A stretch of DNA of 64,000 nt from Fulvivirga maritima (GCF_021389955.1 NZ_CP089980.1:1301501-1365500), one strand, 5' to 3'; positions 37,735-47,677 are shown, counted from the first letter of the stretch. Notes: a model not told the origin generated them from the sequence alone. A program made the numbers and translations.

Positions 37735-38543
37735 ATGAAAGATAAAGTAGTAATAATCACAGGAGGATCATCAGGTATAGGCTATGCTTTAGCCGAAGTA
37801 TTTGGCAATAACGGATCTAAAATTATGATCACGGGCCGTAAGCAGGAAGCTCTCGATGAAGCTACCGGCAAGTTACAGGCTCAGGGTATAGATGTGATTT
37901 CTTTTTCAATCAGATGTTAGCAAGGAAGAAGATAACCAAAAAATGGCTGAAGCAGCGGTCAATCATTTTGGTAAAATCGATATTCTCATCAATAATGCGG
38001 GTATATCTATGCGCGCGCTATTTTCAGAACTGGATCTTTCGGTAGTAAAAGGGGTGATGGATATTAATTTCTATGGTGCTCTATTTGCCACTAAATATTG
38101 CTTACCTGAAATAGAAAAAAATCAGGGTTCCGTGGTTGGCATCTCTTCCATAGCCGGTTATCGTGGTCTGCCCGGTCGTACAGGATACTCCGCTTCCAAG
38201 TTTGCTTTACAAGGTTTTTTAGAGGTACTGAGAACTGAGATGTTAAAGAAAAATGTGCATGTACTCACCGCGTGCCCAGGTTTTACAGCTTCAAACATTC
38301 GCAAAAGTTCACTTACTGCTGATGGCTCACATCAGGGTGATTCTCCGAGAAAAGAAGAGAAGATGATGTCTGCAGAAGAATGCGCTAATCATATTTATAA
38401 GGCCACTAAAAAAAAGGAAAAAGTTTCTCACGCTCACTGCGCAAGGAAAGCTTACAGTATTCCTTAACAAGTGGATGCCTGGCTTCATGGATAAAATGGT
38501 GTATAATGTAATGGCTAAAGAGGAAAATTCTCCTTTTAAATAA
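37735..38543 (+). CDS. SDR family oxidoreductase (two apparent one-base frameshifts)
   Basis: Two single-base corrections give one 268-residue short-chain dehydrogenase. The nucleotide-binding motif TGGSSGIGYALAEVF (9-23) starts the gene. The first break is a run of five T (37902-37906); reading four gives ISFQSDVSKEED. NNAGISMRA and the catalytic YSASK follow. The second is a run of eight A (38408-38415); reading seven gives ATKKRKKFLTLTAQGKLTVFLNKWMPGFMDKMVYNVM, the usual C-terminal helical region of this SDR group, ending NSPFK. It should reduce or oxidise an aliphatic substrate with NAD(P)H. Substrate unknown; it lies opposite the LpxL-type gene, so a lipid role is possible but unproved. 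Confidence 0.82.
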
Positions 38544-38585
38544 GCTTTTCGCCACTATTATAACCATAATAATAGTAGATTATAC

Positions 38586-38593
38586 TATATTTG
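38586..38593 (+). promoter_or_regulatory. TAnnTTTG (-7) box before the gene at 38613
   Basis: TATATTTG matches the Bacteroidota -7 consensus exactly and lies 19 bases before the ATG. There is no clear TTG at the -33 position, so support is partial. Confidence 0.45.
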
Positions 38594-38612
38594 CCTACAC
38601 GGTATTTTAACT

Positions 38613-39116
38613 ATGATACATAAATATTTCAAACTTGATAAGAACTACATTCTGGAACAAGCCCAGATGGAAAGTGAGCGAGAACTCATTGTGTACCTTA
38701 TTGACTTTGTAAAGAAGTATTATCAGGATCAGTTTAATCCGCTAGGGTTAGTAGATGAGCCTGTTAAGCTCATTAAAGCCCACAAAACTGAGTATACCGA
38801 TAGGCTACAAGAATTTTACAGAAATCTGGCTGGTGTTTATAGATATAAAAACTCTGACAATCAGCTAGAACTCTTGTTTGATGGTCAGGATCATTACGCT
38901 AAATATGCTCGTGACTGGAAACAAGCTTATAAAAATTGGCTGATAGAATTCTGCGGCAAGCCTAACTTCATAAAAGCAGTATTAGAACTTACTGTATTTT
39001 TTCCTGAAGGAAAGAGAGCCGAACTGGCCGAAAACAGAATGAAGAACTTCATTCATCACCAATTCGACTTAAAAATCTATAAGCACAGAGGCATTATAGA
39101 AATGAAAATTGCTTAA
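38613..39116 (+). CDS. conserved-looking protein of unknown function
   Basis: A 167-residue cytosolic protein I do not recognise. It begins KYFKLDKNYILEQAQMESERELIVYLIDFVKKYY and is mainly helical, ending in a basic stretch (FDLKIYKHRGIIEMKIA). Cysteine occurs once (EFCGKPNFI) and no metal or catalytic motif is evident. A -7 box upstream suggests its own transcript. It is convergent with the acylphosphatase gene, with seven bases between stop codons and no terminator visible. Confidence 0.7.
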   Translation: MIHKYFKLDKNYILEQAQMESERELIVYLIDFVKKYYQDQFNPLGLVDEPVKLIKAHKTEYTDRLQEFYRNLAGVYRYKNSDNQLELLFDGQDHYAKYARDWKQAYKNWLIEFCGKPNFIKAVLELTVFFPEGKRAELAENRMKNFIHHQFDLKIYKHRGIIEMKIA

Positions 39117-39123
39117 GATAGGC

Positions 39124-39393
39124 TTATCTTTTTATTTCAAATCCTTTAAAATCTTTCAAGTCTGATTCCTCAACCAATACTTGGTCTACCCGAGACTGCT
39201 CTGATCCTTGGTGCAGCCACTCTACGAAGGGCTTCATCTTTTCGTCATCACCTTCAGCCTCTACATAAACACTACCGTCAGGTTCATTTCTCACCCAACC
39301 TTGAATACCCATTTCTGAGGCCATCTTTTGTGTATTGGCTCTAAAAAACACCCCTTGTACTTTACCTGTCACTCTAATATTCAAATGCTTCAT
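39124..39393 (-). CDS. acyP: acylphosphatase
   Basis: An 89-residue ferredoxin-like enzyme that hydrolyses carboxyl-phosphate bonds. The signature GKVQGVFFRANTQKMA contains the phosphate-binding Arg18, and GWVRNEPDGSVYVEAEG contains the catalytic Asn36. Length and the C-terminal EIKR match the family. The start codon lies two bases after the deoC stop codon, so both genes form an operon. The physiological substrate is uncertain, as for the family. Confidence 0.95.
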   Translation of the reverse strand: MKHLNIRVTGKVQGVFFRANTQKMASEMGIQGWVRNEPDGSVYVEAEGDDEKMKPFVEWLHQGSEQSRVDQVLVEESDLKDFKGFEIKR

Positions 39394-39395
39394 AC

Positions 39396-40046
39396 TTAAA
39401 CCTCCTTTACTATTTCCTTTCCTGAAGAAGTTCCGATTCTGTCGGCTCCTGCCTGAATCAACTCTATGGCCTGTGCTTTTGTTTTAATACCTCCGGAAGC
39501 CTTTATACCCACCTGAGAGGGCAGGACCGACCGCATTAGCTTGATATGTTCTACTTGAGCACCCGCAGGAGCAAAGCCGGTAGAAGTTTTCACAAAATCA
39601 ACTCCGGCATCAGCACATAGCTTACAAGCCACTTCTATTTCTTCATTATTTAAATAGGCCGTTTCAATAATCACCTTCATTATACAAGAATGCTCATGGA
39701 TAAGCTTGCTACATTTGGCCAACTCTATCTTAGCCCACGGCATACCTGTTTTAAATGCAGATACATTCATAACAATATCCAATTCATCAGCGCCATTATC
39801 TATGGCCACTTCTATCTCTCTAATTTTGGCCTCTGTCATCTGATACCCGAGCGGAAAGCCCACCACTGTTACCATCTGAATATCCATATCTCCTATTTCT
39901 CGAGCTGCCTTTTTCACCCAAAATGGAGGTACGCATATCCCTCTGAAATTATAATCTATAGCTTCCTGAACCAGCACATCTACATCTTCAGCGGTCATGG
40001 TAGGCTTTAGATTAGTCTGTTCTATGTACTTATGTAAATCTTTCAT
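39396..40046 (-). CDS. deoC: deoxyribose-phosphate aldolase
   Basis: A 216-residue class I aldolase that splits 2-deoxyribose 5-phosphate to glyceraldehyde 3-phosphate and acetaldehyde in deoxynucleoside catabolism. The Schiff-base Lys153 lies in GVDFVKTSTGFAPAGA, the proton-relay Lys182 in GIKASGGIKT, and Asp90 in ADELDIVMN. The N-terminal YIEQTNLKPT is typical. It is followed by acyP and preceded by a strong hairpin terminator of the upstream gene. Confidence 0.95.
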   Translation of the reverse strand: MKDLHKYIEQTNLKPTMTAEDVDVLVQEAIDYNFRGICVPPFWVKKAAREIGDMDIQMVTVVGFPLGYQMTEAKIREIEVAIDNGADELDIVMNVSAFKTGMPWAKIELAKCSKLIHEHSCIMKVIIETAYLNNEEIEVACKLCADAGVDFVKTSTGFAPAGAQVEHIKLMRSVLPSQVGIKASGGIKTKAQAIELIQAGADRIGTSSGKEIVKEV

Positions 40047-40060
40047 AGTGACTTAAAAAT

Positions 40061-40085
40061 AAAAAAGCTGCCTCTAAAGGCAGCT
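40061..40085 (-). terminator. intrinsic terminator after the basic exported protein gene
   Basis: AGCTGCC (40066-40072) pairs with GGCAGCT (40079-40085) around a six-base loop. On the minus strand it is followed by T5 and further T-rich sequence, five bases past the stop codon at 40090. Confidence 0.82.
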
Positions 40086-40089
40086 ATAT

Positions 40090-40482
40090 TTAGTGAACAA
40101 TTCCACATTCTTTACAAAGTTTCCGTTTTCCGGGTTTCCGCTTTTTAGGCTTTTTCTTATGCCCGAAATAGGATGGATCAGAATATTGAGGTTTCTTCAT
40201 TTCTTTAGCCATTTTCCTATCTCTTTTGGCATTAGCCTCCATCAGCTCATAAAACTCTTCCTTCTTATTCTCCAGATCCTTCTTAAACCATGAGCGGAAA
40301 GACTGTTTGTTTTTTTTACTCTTCCTGGACTTTTTCTGTTTAGCAGAATTAGTATCAGCCTGGGCATTTTCTGCATAAGGTTCAAAAGAATTACTTCTGG
40401 TATTCTTCTTATCTGCCTGTGCCTGACTGGTAAATATTATTCCAATAGTAAAAAAAGAAAACAACAATAAAATCCGACTCAT
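40090..40482 (-). CDS. small very basic exported protein of unknown function
   Basis: A 130-residue protein, starting at the ATG at 40480-40482, which directly precedes a signal peptide (residues 1-22, ending SQAQ). The mature part is about 30 per cent Lys plus Arg (for example KQKKSRKSKKNKQ, KKKPKKRKPGKRK) with an acidic-mixed helix (ENKKEEFYELMEANAKRD). It ends in LCKECGIVH, a CxxC pair. I recognise no family. The charge suggests binding to nucleic acid or polyanionic surface polymer, which is only an inference. The terminator after it separates it from deoC. Confidence 0.65.
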   Translation of the reverse strand: MSRILLLFSFFTIGIIFTSQAQADKKNTRSNSFEPYAENAQADTNSAKQKKSRKSKKNKQSFRSWFKKDLENKKEEFYELMEANAKRDRKMAKEMKKPQYSDPSYFGHKKKPKKRKPGKRKLCKECGIVH

Positions 40483-40538
40483 ATCAACTAAGTTAAACAT
40501 TCTCAATTAATAACAAGAATGCTGTACTTTTATTGTGT

Positions 40539-41018
40539 TTAGCGGCTCTTAGGAGCAAGCATGGTTTGTTTTCGTCTGTATACCCAGGGAGCTTCTGCTT
40601 CCGATTCACTCCAAAGACCCACTTTCTGATCTCTGGCCCCCTGCTCTAAAGCCGCAAGACCTTCTTCTGCCTTATATGTCCAGGCTAAACCTTTGCTTAC
40701 CAATTCAGAATTGAGGTTTACACCATTTTTAAGAACAACTACTGCGAGCTTATTCCCCCATCTATCCTTACCCTTCAACTGTACTGTTACTTTTTTCTTT
40801 AAGGCCAACTTGGTTGTAAACTCCTTCGCCTCTTCAGAAAACTGCTGTCCTGCTTCAGGACAATCCACCTCACTTAGCAACACCGTTATGGTTTCATTAT
40901 CTTCAGAAAGCACTTCTAAAGTGTTTCCGTCGATCACATTAATCACCTTGCCAGAAATCTCTTCTGCAAAAAGATTTGGCGCATTAACGAGCAAAAAAAA
41001 TAATAACAATTGTCTCAT
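40539..41018 (-). CDS. exported SNase-like protein lacking key catalytic residues
   Basis: A 159-residue exported protein. Residues 1-18 form a signal peptide, and the rest is an OB-fold domain of the thermonuclease family: GKVINVIDGNTLEVL, VDCPEAGQQFSEEAKEF, KGKDRWGNKLAVVVL and LNSELVSKGLAWTY. Aligned by eye to staphylococcal nuclease, Glu43 is kept (Glu55), but Asp21 is Asn32 (DGNT rather than DGDT), Arg35 is Leu47 and Arg87 is Asn89 (WGNK rather than YGRG). It is therefore probably inactive as a nuclease and may bind nucleic acid or another ligand. The fold assignment is strong; loss of activity is inferred. Confidence 0.82.
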   Translation of the reverse strand: MRQLLLFFLLVNAPNLFAEEISGKVINVIDGNTLEVLSEDNETITVLLSEVDCPEAGQQFSEEAKEFTTKLALKKKVTVQLKGKDRWGNKLAVVVLKNGVNLNSELVSKGLAWTYKAEEGLAALEQGARDQKVGLWSESEAEAPWVYRRKQTMLAPKSR

Positions 41019-41020
41019 AA

Positions 41021-41065
41021 TAAAGCCTCCTATGTTCTAGTATTTAATACTTTCAGGAGGCTTTA
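41021..41065 (-). terminator. hairpin between the TPR gene and the SNase-like gene
   Basis: TAAAGCCTCC (41021-41030) pairs perfectly with GGAGGCTTTA (41056-41065) over a 25-base loop. Its minus-strand T tract is short, so it may be a weak terminator of the TPR transcript or an attenuator just before the SNase-like start codon. Confidence 0.5.
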
Positions 41066-41085
41066 GGTAAGTCTTAAAAAGGGCT

Positions 41086-44000
41086 TTAATCGCAGTATTG
41101 CTGAAGAAAATAAGAAGCTTTGCTATCTCCTAATTCCTTAGCTCTAGTCCAGCTTTCACAGGCCTTATCTGCCTCTTCTAACTGGTAATAAATGTTGCCT
41201 TGAACTTTATAATAAGAAGCATTTGAATCATCTAATTTTATGGCCGTTTGAATAGCTTCCAAAGCTGCTCCAACTTTATCAGCTGATACTTTAGCATTAG
41301 CCAAATTATAATGTGCGGCGGCATCATTTGGAGTAAGCTGAATCACTTTATTATAATCAATAATGGCCCCTTCGTAATCTTCATTTTCCTCCTTCAAATA
41401 AGCACGGTTATAATAGGCATCTGCATATTCAGGATCTTTGGCTATAACATCATTCAGATCAGCCATTGCAGCTCTCATGTTTCCCAAAAAGAGGTTAGCT
41501 CTAGCACGGTTCATATAAACATCCGCACCTTTTTCACCTCCATTAATAGCTGCCTGTAAATCTGAAAGTGCATCTTCATAATTTTCTGTCTCTATAAGGG
41601 CCTTTCCTCTATGGTAGTATGTTTCTGCAGATTTATTACCCGCTTCTATGGCGTCATCAAAATAAGAAACCGCACGGCGATAATCCTTCTGTTGATAGTA
41701 AGACTCGGCCATATAAAACACTAGCTGACCGTCTGGCTCACCAGTAATCTCCATGACCGTTCCTATATCATTAAGTGCTAAATCATATTGACCTGATTGA
41801 TAATATAGCTTACCTCTGTTTTCAATAGCTTTTACATACTGACCATCTTCCTCAATGGCTTGAGAATAACTTTCAATAGCCTTCTCTACATTTTCAGTAA
41901 GTTCATACGCCTTTCCTTTATTATTACTAAGAATAGGGTCATCATATCCCTTCTGAGTAGCCAAATCATAATCCTTTATCGCACTCTCATAATTCTTTAA
42001 CCTGAAGCGAGTATTTCCTCTATTATAATACACTTTACCATTTGAAGGATCTTTTTCAATGGCCTTATTAAGTGCTGAAAGCGCCTCCTCAAACTTACCT
42101 TCTTCATATAAAGACTCACCTAACTGACGATAAACCTCAGCGCTACCAAGTCCTTTATCTATGGCCATCTGCAAATCAGGAACAGCCTTGGTAAAATAAT
42201 CAGTGTAATAATAAGCAGCTCCCCGTGTAACATACACATCAGGCTTTTCTATACCTTTATTTAAAGCACTGTTTAAGTTCTCTATTGCTGATTCATATTG
42301 CTTTTGCGCAAAATAAATATTTCCCAAGCCATAGTATAGCAGCTTATCATCAGCCCCCATAGATTGCGCCTTTTCGAGATAACTCAAAGCATCATCAGTC
42401 TTTCCCGTTTCAAATTTTGAAACTCCCAGATATAAATATTCTTCCTTCCCTGCATTACCGTCGGCTATTACTTTAGTGAGATCGGCCTCTGCTCCTGCAT
42501 AATCTTTCAGCTCATATTTTGCAGCACCACGATTTCTTAATGATACAGCATAATCAGGTTTAATAGAAATGGCCTTATCAAAGTCAGCCACCGCCAATTT
42601 TGTCTGGCCAGTTAATAATTTGGCCTTTCCCCTATTATTATAAACCACTTCATCACTCATACCCGCGGCTATGGCCTTGTCATAACTTTTTATAGCGTCA
42701 TCAAGCGCTCCCTTCCTAAACTGTGCATTACCCAGGTTATAAGCCACCTGCGGATCAGTAGAGCCAAGAGTGACTGCCTTTTGTAAAGCAACAATGGCAT
42801 CATCATATTTCTTTAATTCATTATAAGATAATCCTAACTGAGAGGCTATCTCCACGCTATTAGGGTTCGCTTGAATTGCCTTTTCTAAATCTGTAGCTGC
42901 TCCAGAATAATCATTGAGATAATATTTGGCACTGCCTCGCTTTTGGTAAATATCAGCTGACTTTTCTCCAAGCTTCTCGGCTTCATCCAGATAACCAGCG
43001 GCCTTTTTATATTCTTTGGCATCATAGTTAATTAGTCCGGCATATAAATATAGCTCTCCGCTTTTTGCTCCCTCTTTTATAGCCTGCTCCAAAAATTTCT
43101 TAGCCGACTCAGTATCTCCGGTTTTATAATAGGCCAAAGCTAACATTTGATTCACCTCCTTATTAGAACCACTCGCCTCTTTAGCCTTAACCAAATCCTC
43201 AATAGCCTTTAGATAATTTTTCTGCTCGAAATGGCCCCTTCCTCTACTTAGTAAAGCTTTACCGTCATCAGGTTTGATTTTTAGCACCTTATCGAATTCG
43301 GCAATAGCTCCGGCATAATCCTTCAGGTTCATCTTAGCTCTACCCAAATTATTAATTACTGCTAAGTCATCCGCCTTCAGGCTTACCGCCTTTCCATAAT
43401 AAGTAATGGCATTTTTATCGTCATTTTTAGCAAAGTAGATATCTCCCAATATTTTATAAATATCAAAATCAGCAGCTCCCTGAGCTTCCACTTTCTTGAG
43501 ATCCTCCAGCGCTCCATCCATATTGCCTGCAGAGTAGCGAGTTAGTCCTCTATATTGATACACTTTAATGTTTTTAGATCCTCCGCTGATAGCTTTAGTC
43601 AGATATTCTTCTGCGCCACCACTTTTAGATTGATAAGCGGAAATCCCCAGCATTTCAGAAATTTCAACGCCATTCTTTCCCGCAGATTCCGCAGCAGTAA
43701 GATAGTTAAGCGCCTCCCTATAATTAGCCGTTTCATACAGAGATACTCCATAAGGATAATTGATTTCCTCAACCTTAGCTCCTCTTTGAATGGCACTTTT
43801 AAGGTTTGAAGCCGCTGCTTCGTATTGCTTGAGATGAAACTCCGCAATACCGAGATTTTTATATAATTCAGCATCAGAGCTGCCAGCATTTTTCAGCGCT
43901 TCATAATCCGCTTTAGCTCCAGCCCAGTCGTTTAATTTAAATTTAACAGCCGCTCTGTTTTCTAATGCTTTTCCGTAATCAGCTTTTAATTTCAGAGCCT

Positions 44001-45268
44001 GATCATAGTCAGCCAAAGCTTCCTTATCCTTGTTTTGCAAAAACCTGGCTTTCCCTCTATTATTAAATACTACAGGATCAGAAGCATCAAGTGCAATAGC
44101 CTTACCATAATTGGTTTCAGCTTTGTAGTACTCTTCTTTCTTAAATTGCAGATCGCCCAATATCTTAAAGGCATCATAATTTTCAGCCCCTTTATCCACT
44201 GCCTGCTGCAGGTCTAAGGCTGCCTCATCCTTTTTTCAACTCATATCTGGATAAGCCTCTATATAAATAAAGGCTAGTATCATTACCACCTTTGTTAATT
44301 GCCTGCGACAATGCATTATCAGCTGCTGAGTAATTCTTACTATAATAATAAGCCTCTCCTAATTTTGAATAAGTTTCCTTACTTGGATCTTGCTCTGCTG
44401 CCTGCTCCAGATATAAAGCGGCCTTTTTATATTCTTTTTGGTCGAAATAAATATTTCCAAGATACGCCTTCAGCTCTGGACTCTTATTGCCACGCTGTAC
44501 TGCACTTTCAAGCGCCTTTTCTGCTTCATTATATTGAGCTGATTGGTACAAGGCAATGCCTTTTCTGGCAAAATTCTCATCCGTGACAGACCCTTGTTGT
44601 ATCAGTTGATCATAATCTTCTGCGGCAGCCTTCCAGTTTTTAAGCTCAAAATTAGTTTCAGCTTTGTTTTCTAAGGCCTTTTGATACCCGGGCTCAAGAC
44701 TTAGAGATTTCTCGAAATCCTTTAGTGCTTCCTGATAATTCTTAAGGTTATATTTTGCTTTGCCTCGGTTATTATAGATAGTGGCATCTGAGAGGCCTTT
44801 GGAAATAGCCATATCATAATACTTCACTGCATCCTGATAGCTATCCATTCTAAATTTAGCATTCCCCAGATTATAGGCTGCTTCTGGGGAAGCAAAGCCC
44901 ATACTTATCCCTTTTTCCAAATCACCGGCTGCACTTTGATAATCTTTAAGCTCATACTTAGCCAGACCTCTGTAGCCAAATAGCTCAGCAGTATTGACCC
45001 TGGCCTTCACAGCATTATCAAAATCTTCACTGGCCTTTTCATATTCCTTTAAATGAAAATACGCAATACCGCGTTTTACCAACACTTCGTCATTTTTAAA
45101 TTTGGAATTGATCAGCTGAGAATAATCCAGTGATGCGCCACGGTAATCTTTTGCCTCTAACTTTCCGTTGGCTTTTTCGTATGCACTTTGAAGGGGATCT
45201 TCGTCTTGAGCCCTAAGTGTGCTACCAGTAATTAAAACTATTAAGGATAAAAATAATGCTCGTATCAT
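41086..45268 (-). CDS. giant exported TPR-repeat protein (apparent one-base frameshift)
   Basis: Removing one base from a run of six T at 44231-44236 (A on the coding strand) joins two frames into a 1393-residue protein; the join reads YELKKDEAALDLQQAVDKGAENYDAF, a perfectly ordinary TPR. A signal peptide (residues 1-20, ending LRAQ) is followed by about 40 TPR units of 34 residues. Units recur in an order of seven: the phrase NNRGKA (or NNLGRA, NNKGKA) appears at residues about 166, 402, 639, 877 and 1115, each about 237 residues apart. It should form a long superhelical scaffold in the periplasm, or at the surface if exported further. Partners are unknown. The ATG at 45268 replaces an upstream GTG. 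Confidence 0.88.
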
Positions 45269-45489
45269 CACCTAAAAAATTGGCTTTAGTAAATATAAAA
45301 AATTGTTCGGTGGTAATGAATAGATGTAGGTAATCTATAATATGTAACAACCCTAACAGTTAAAATAAGGGGGATTAACTGCTTTTCCTGATTAGTTCTT
45401 ATTAATTGCTTTTATTTTTTAAGTTTATCGAGGAAGTTTGTGGTAATTTCTTGTTAGAATGTTTTGTTCAGCAATTCCATTAAATCATA

Positions 45490-46839
45490 ATGACTGGAAT
45501 ATTAATTGTAGAAGATGATGTCTCTTTTGCTACTATGCTAAAGGGCTTCCTGGAGAAGAATGGTTTTAGATGTGATCACGCTCCTAATGCACTCACCGCT
45601 CTTAAAAACTTAAATAAAAATAAATATGAGATAGTTATCTCAGATTTAAAAATGCCGGATTATGATGGTTTGGATCTGCTTCGTGACATTAAAAAGAACG
45701 CTTATAACTGCCCGGTAATCATTATGACTAGCTATGCGCACATAAAAAGTGCGGTAAAAGCTATTAAAATGGGAGCGTTTGAATACATAGCTAAGCCTAT
45801 TAACCCTGATGAGCTGCTTTCTGTAATTAAAAATGCACTTATCAGAAGTAAAGAAAAGCCAAGCACTAATGCTGCTGCACCAAGTAAAAAAGTAAAAACC
45901 GGTTTTGAGTTTGTGTCAGGTAAAAGTGAGGAGTTTCAAAAAATAATGAAACACCTTGACCTGGTAGCCGCTACAGAAATGTCTGTAGTCATACTTGGAG
46001 AAAGTGGTACTGGAAAAGAATATATAGCACGCCGAATTCACGAACAAAGCAAGAGAAAAGATAAGCCCTTTGTTTCTATTGACTGTGGCGCGCTTACTGA
46101 AGACCTGGCTGCCAGTGAATTATTTGGCCATGTAAAAGGTGCTTTTACCGGAGCCGTAAACGATAAAGACGGCCAGTTTAAAATTGCCAATGGAGGCACT
46201 TTATTCTTAGATGAAATAGGCAACCTTTCTTATGAAATACAAGTGAAGTTACTTCGTGTTTTGCAAGAGCGAAAGGTAAGAAAACTAGGGGGCACCTCAG
46301 ACTCTGATGTAGACGTAAGGCTGATTACCGCCACTAATGAAGATTTGAAAACAGCGGCCTCTGAAAACAAATTCAGAGAAGATCTATACCACAGGATCAA
46401 TGAATTTATGATTAACCTACCTCCACTAAGAGAGAGGAAGAAAGACATCATGGTTTATGCTGAATATTTCCTCAATAAGGCCAACGAAGAATTAGATCGT
46501 AATATAGAAGGTTTTACTGAAGATGCTAAAGAGAGATTTTTAAGCTATAGCTGGCCTGGCAACCTGCGAGAGTTAAAAAATGTAATCAGGAGATCTGTGC
46601 TTTTAGAAACCACAGACATGCTAAGTACTGAAAACTTGCCTGATGTTATGTTTGAAAGCGAAGCTATACCTGAGTCACAGCCTAATCAGGATTTAAAAAG
46701 TATAGCCTCTGAAAATGAAAAAAGGCTTATTGAAAAGACCTTAAAAGAAGTAAAATACAATAAATCTAAAGCTGCACGGATCTTAAAAATAGACCGATCT
46801 ACCTTATATAATAAGATTAGAAAATACTCTTTAGAATAA
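45490..46839 (+). CDS. sigma-54-dependent response regulator (NtrC family)
   Basis: A 449-residue regulator. A receiver domain (1-120) has the acidic pocket EDD (8-10), phosphorylatable Asp52 in VISDLKMPD, Thr80/Ser81 and Lys102. The AAA+ domain (about 145-370) has Walker A GESGTGKE, the sigma-54 contact loop GAFTGA (217-222), Walker B LFLDEIG and the arginine finger region. A Fis-type helix-turn-helix (about 408-449, NKSKAARILKIDRSTLYNKIRKY) ends the protein. It activates sigma-54 promoters when phosphorylated. No histidine kinase is adjacent; the neighbour is a REC-HPt protein, so a phosphorelay is plausible but not shown. Confidence 0.95.
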   Translation: MTGILIVEDDVSFATMLKGFLEKNGFRCDHAPNALTALKNLNKNKYEIVISDLKMPDYDGLDLLRDIKKNAYNCPVIIMTSYAHIKSAVKAIKMGAFEYIAKPINPDELLSVIKNALIRSKEKPSTNAAAPSKKVKTGFEFVSGKSEEFQKIMKHLDLVAATEMSVVILGESGTGKEYIARRIHEQSKRKDKPFVSIDCGALTEDLAASELFGHVKGAFTGAVNDKDGQFKIANGGTLFLDEIGNLSYEIQVKLLRVLQERKVRKLGGTSDSDVDVRLITATNEDLKTAASENKFREDLYHRINEFMINLPPLRERKKDIMVYAEYFLNKANEELDRNIEGFTEDAKERFLSYSWPGNLRELKNVIRRSVLLETTDMLSTENLPDVMFESEAIPESQPNQDLKSIASENEKRLIEKTLKEVKYNKSKAARILKIDRSTLYNKIRKYSLE

Positions 46840-47502
46840 GAAAGTTTTGTTTTCCAGAGCAGTAATAAGTCTTTTTGCTGCCTGGATCACTTCCTGCACC
46901 TTCAGCTCCAACTCTTGCTGAGTCATCTCCACAGCTTCAGTTTCCAGCTTTTGCAAGCGCTCATTTAAATCATCATATTTATAATAAGCTACTGATGACA
47001 GCATTTTATGAGCACGGTCTTGCACAGCCTTGGCGCCTTCATGGCTCACCTCCTCTTCCAGCAAAGCAATCTCTTGCCTGAAATTTTGTAAGAAAGTGGT
47101 GATGTAAGTCTTTATTAAATCTTTATCTCCCATAGCAAAGGTCTCTATCTTGCTGATATCCACCTCTTCCTCTCCATCTAACAAAGCACTTATTTGCTTT
47201 ACCTTATCTGCCGTTAGAGGCTTAGCCATATACAAATCTGCCTTCCCTTCTAACTTTTCAGTCTGGCTTAAGATCACCAAAGGCAGATCAGCTGTTTTTT
47301 TAAAATCAAGAATGGCCTCCTCTACATTACTACCACTTATATTTAAATCTGAAAGAATAAGATCATACTCCGCTGCCGTTTCTTGCAGCACCTGCTCCAG
47401 CTCTCCATATCCTGTAACCTCAAACCCAACACGCTTTAGCTGAGCTTCTATCATGGCTCTGGTAAACTCATCATCCTCCAATAACAGTATTTTCTTATTC
47501 AT
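46831..47502 (-). CDS. response regulator receiver plus HPt phosphotransfer protein
   Basis: A 223-residue protein, from the ATG at 47502, with an N-terminal receiver (ILLLEDDEFTRAMIEAQL; Asp52 in LILSDLNISG; Lys94 in YMAKPL) and a C-terminal HPt domain (about 115-215) with phosphorylatable His165 in QDRAHKMLSSVAYY. It lacks a DNA-binding or enzyme domain, so it should shuttle phosphate within a relay. It is convergent with the NtrC-type gene and overlaps it by nine bases. The pairing suggests the two act together, but that is inference. Confidence 0.88.
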   Translation of the reverse strand: MNKKILLLEDDEFTRAMIEAQLKRVGFEVTGYGELEQVLQETAAEYDLILSDLNISGSNVEEAILDFKKTADLPLVILSQTEKLEGKADLYMAKPLTADKVKQISALLDGEEEVDISKIETFAMGDKDLIKTYITTFLQNFRQEIALLEEEVSHEGAKAVQDRAHKMLSSVAYYKYDDLNERLQKLETEAVEMTQQELELKVQEVIQAAKRLITALENKTFLF

Positions 47503-47669
47503 CACTTTTTCGCTACAAAATATAACCGGCTACTCTTCATAGGTTTATAACAAGTAGAAAGCCGCGTTTCAAAAATGAAAAGATAAGGAATTAATCAATA
47601 AATGATGAAGCTCATGCACTGAAACAAGGAAAGAAGCTAAAAAAATCTCGTTAATAACATTCATATCCG

Positions 47670-47677
47670 TATTTTTG
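47670..47677 (+). promoter_or_regulatory. TAnnTTTG (-7) box before fabG
   Basis: TATTTTTG followed by GCGC matches the Bacteroidota -7 consensus exactly, 39 bases before the fabG ATG. I see no clear TTG element about 20 bases upstream. Confidence 0.5.

Noticed and set aside
45272-45489. Sigma-54 promoter (TGGC-N8-TTGC) before the NtrC-type gene
   Set aside because: I looked for GG and GC elements at the right spacing and found none convincing.
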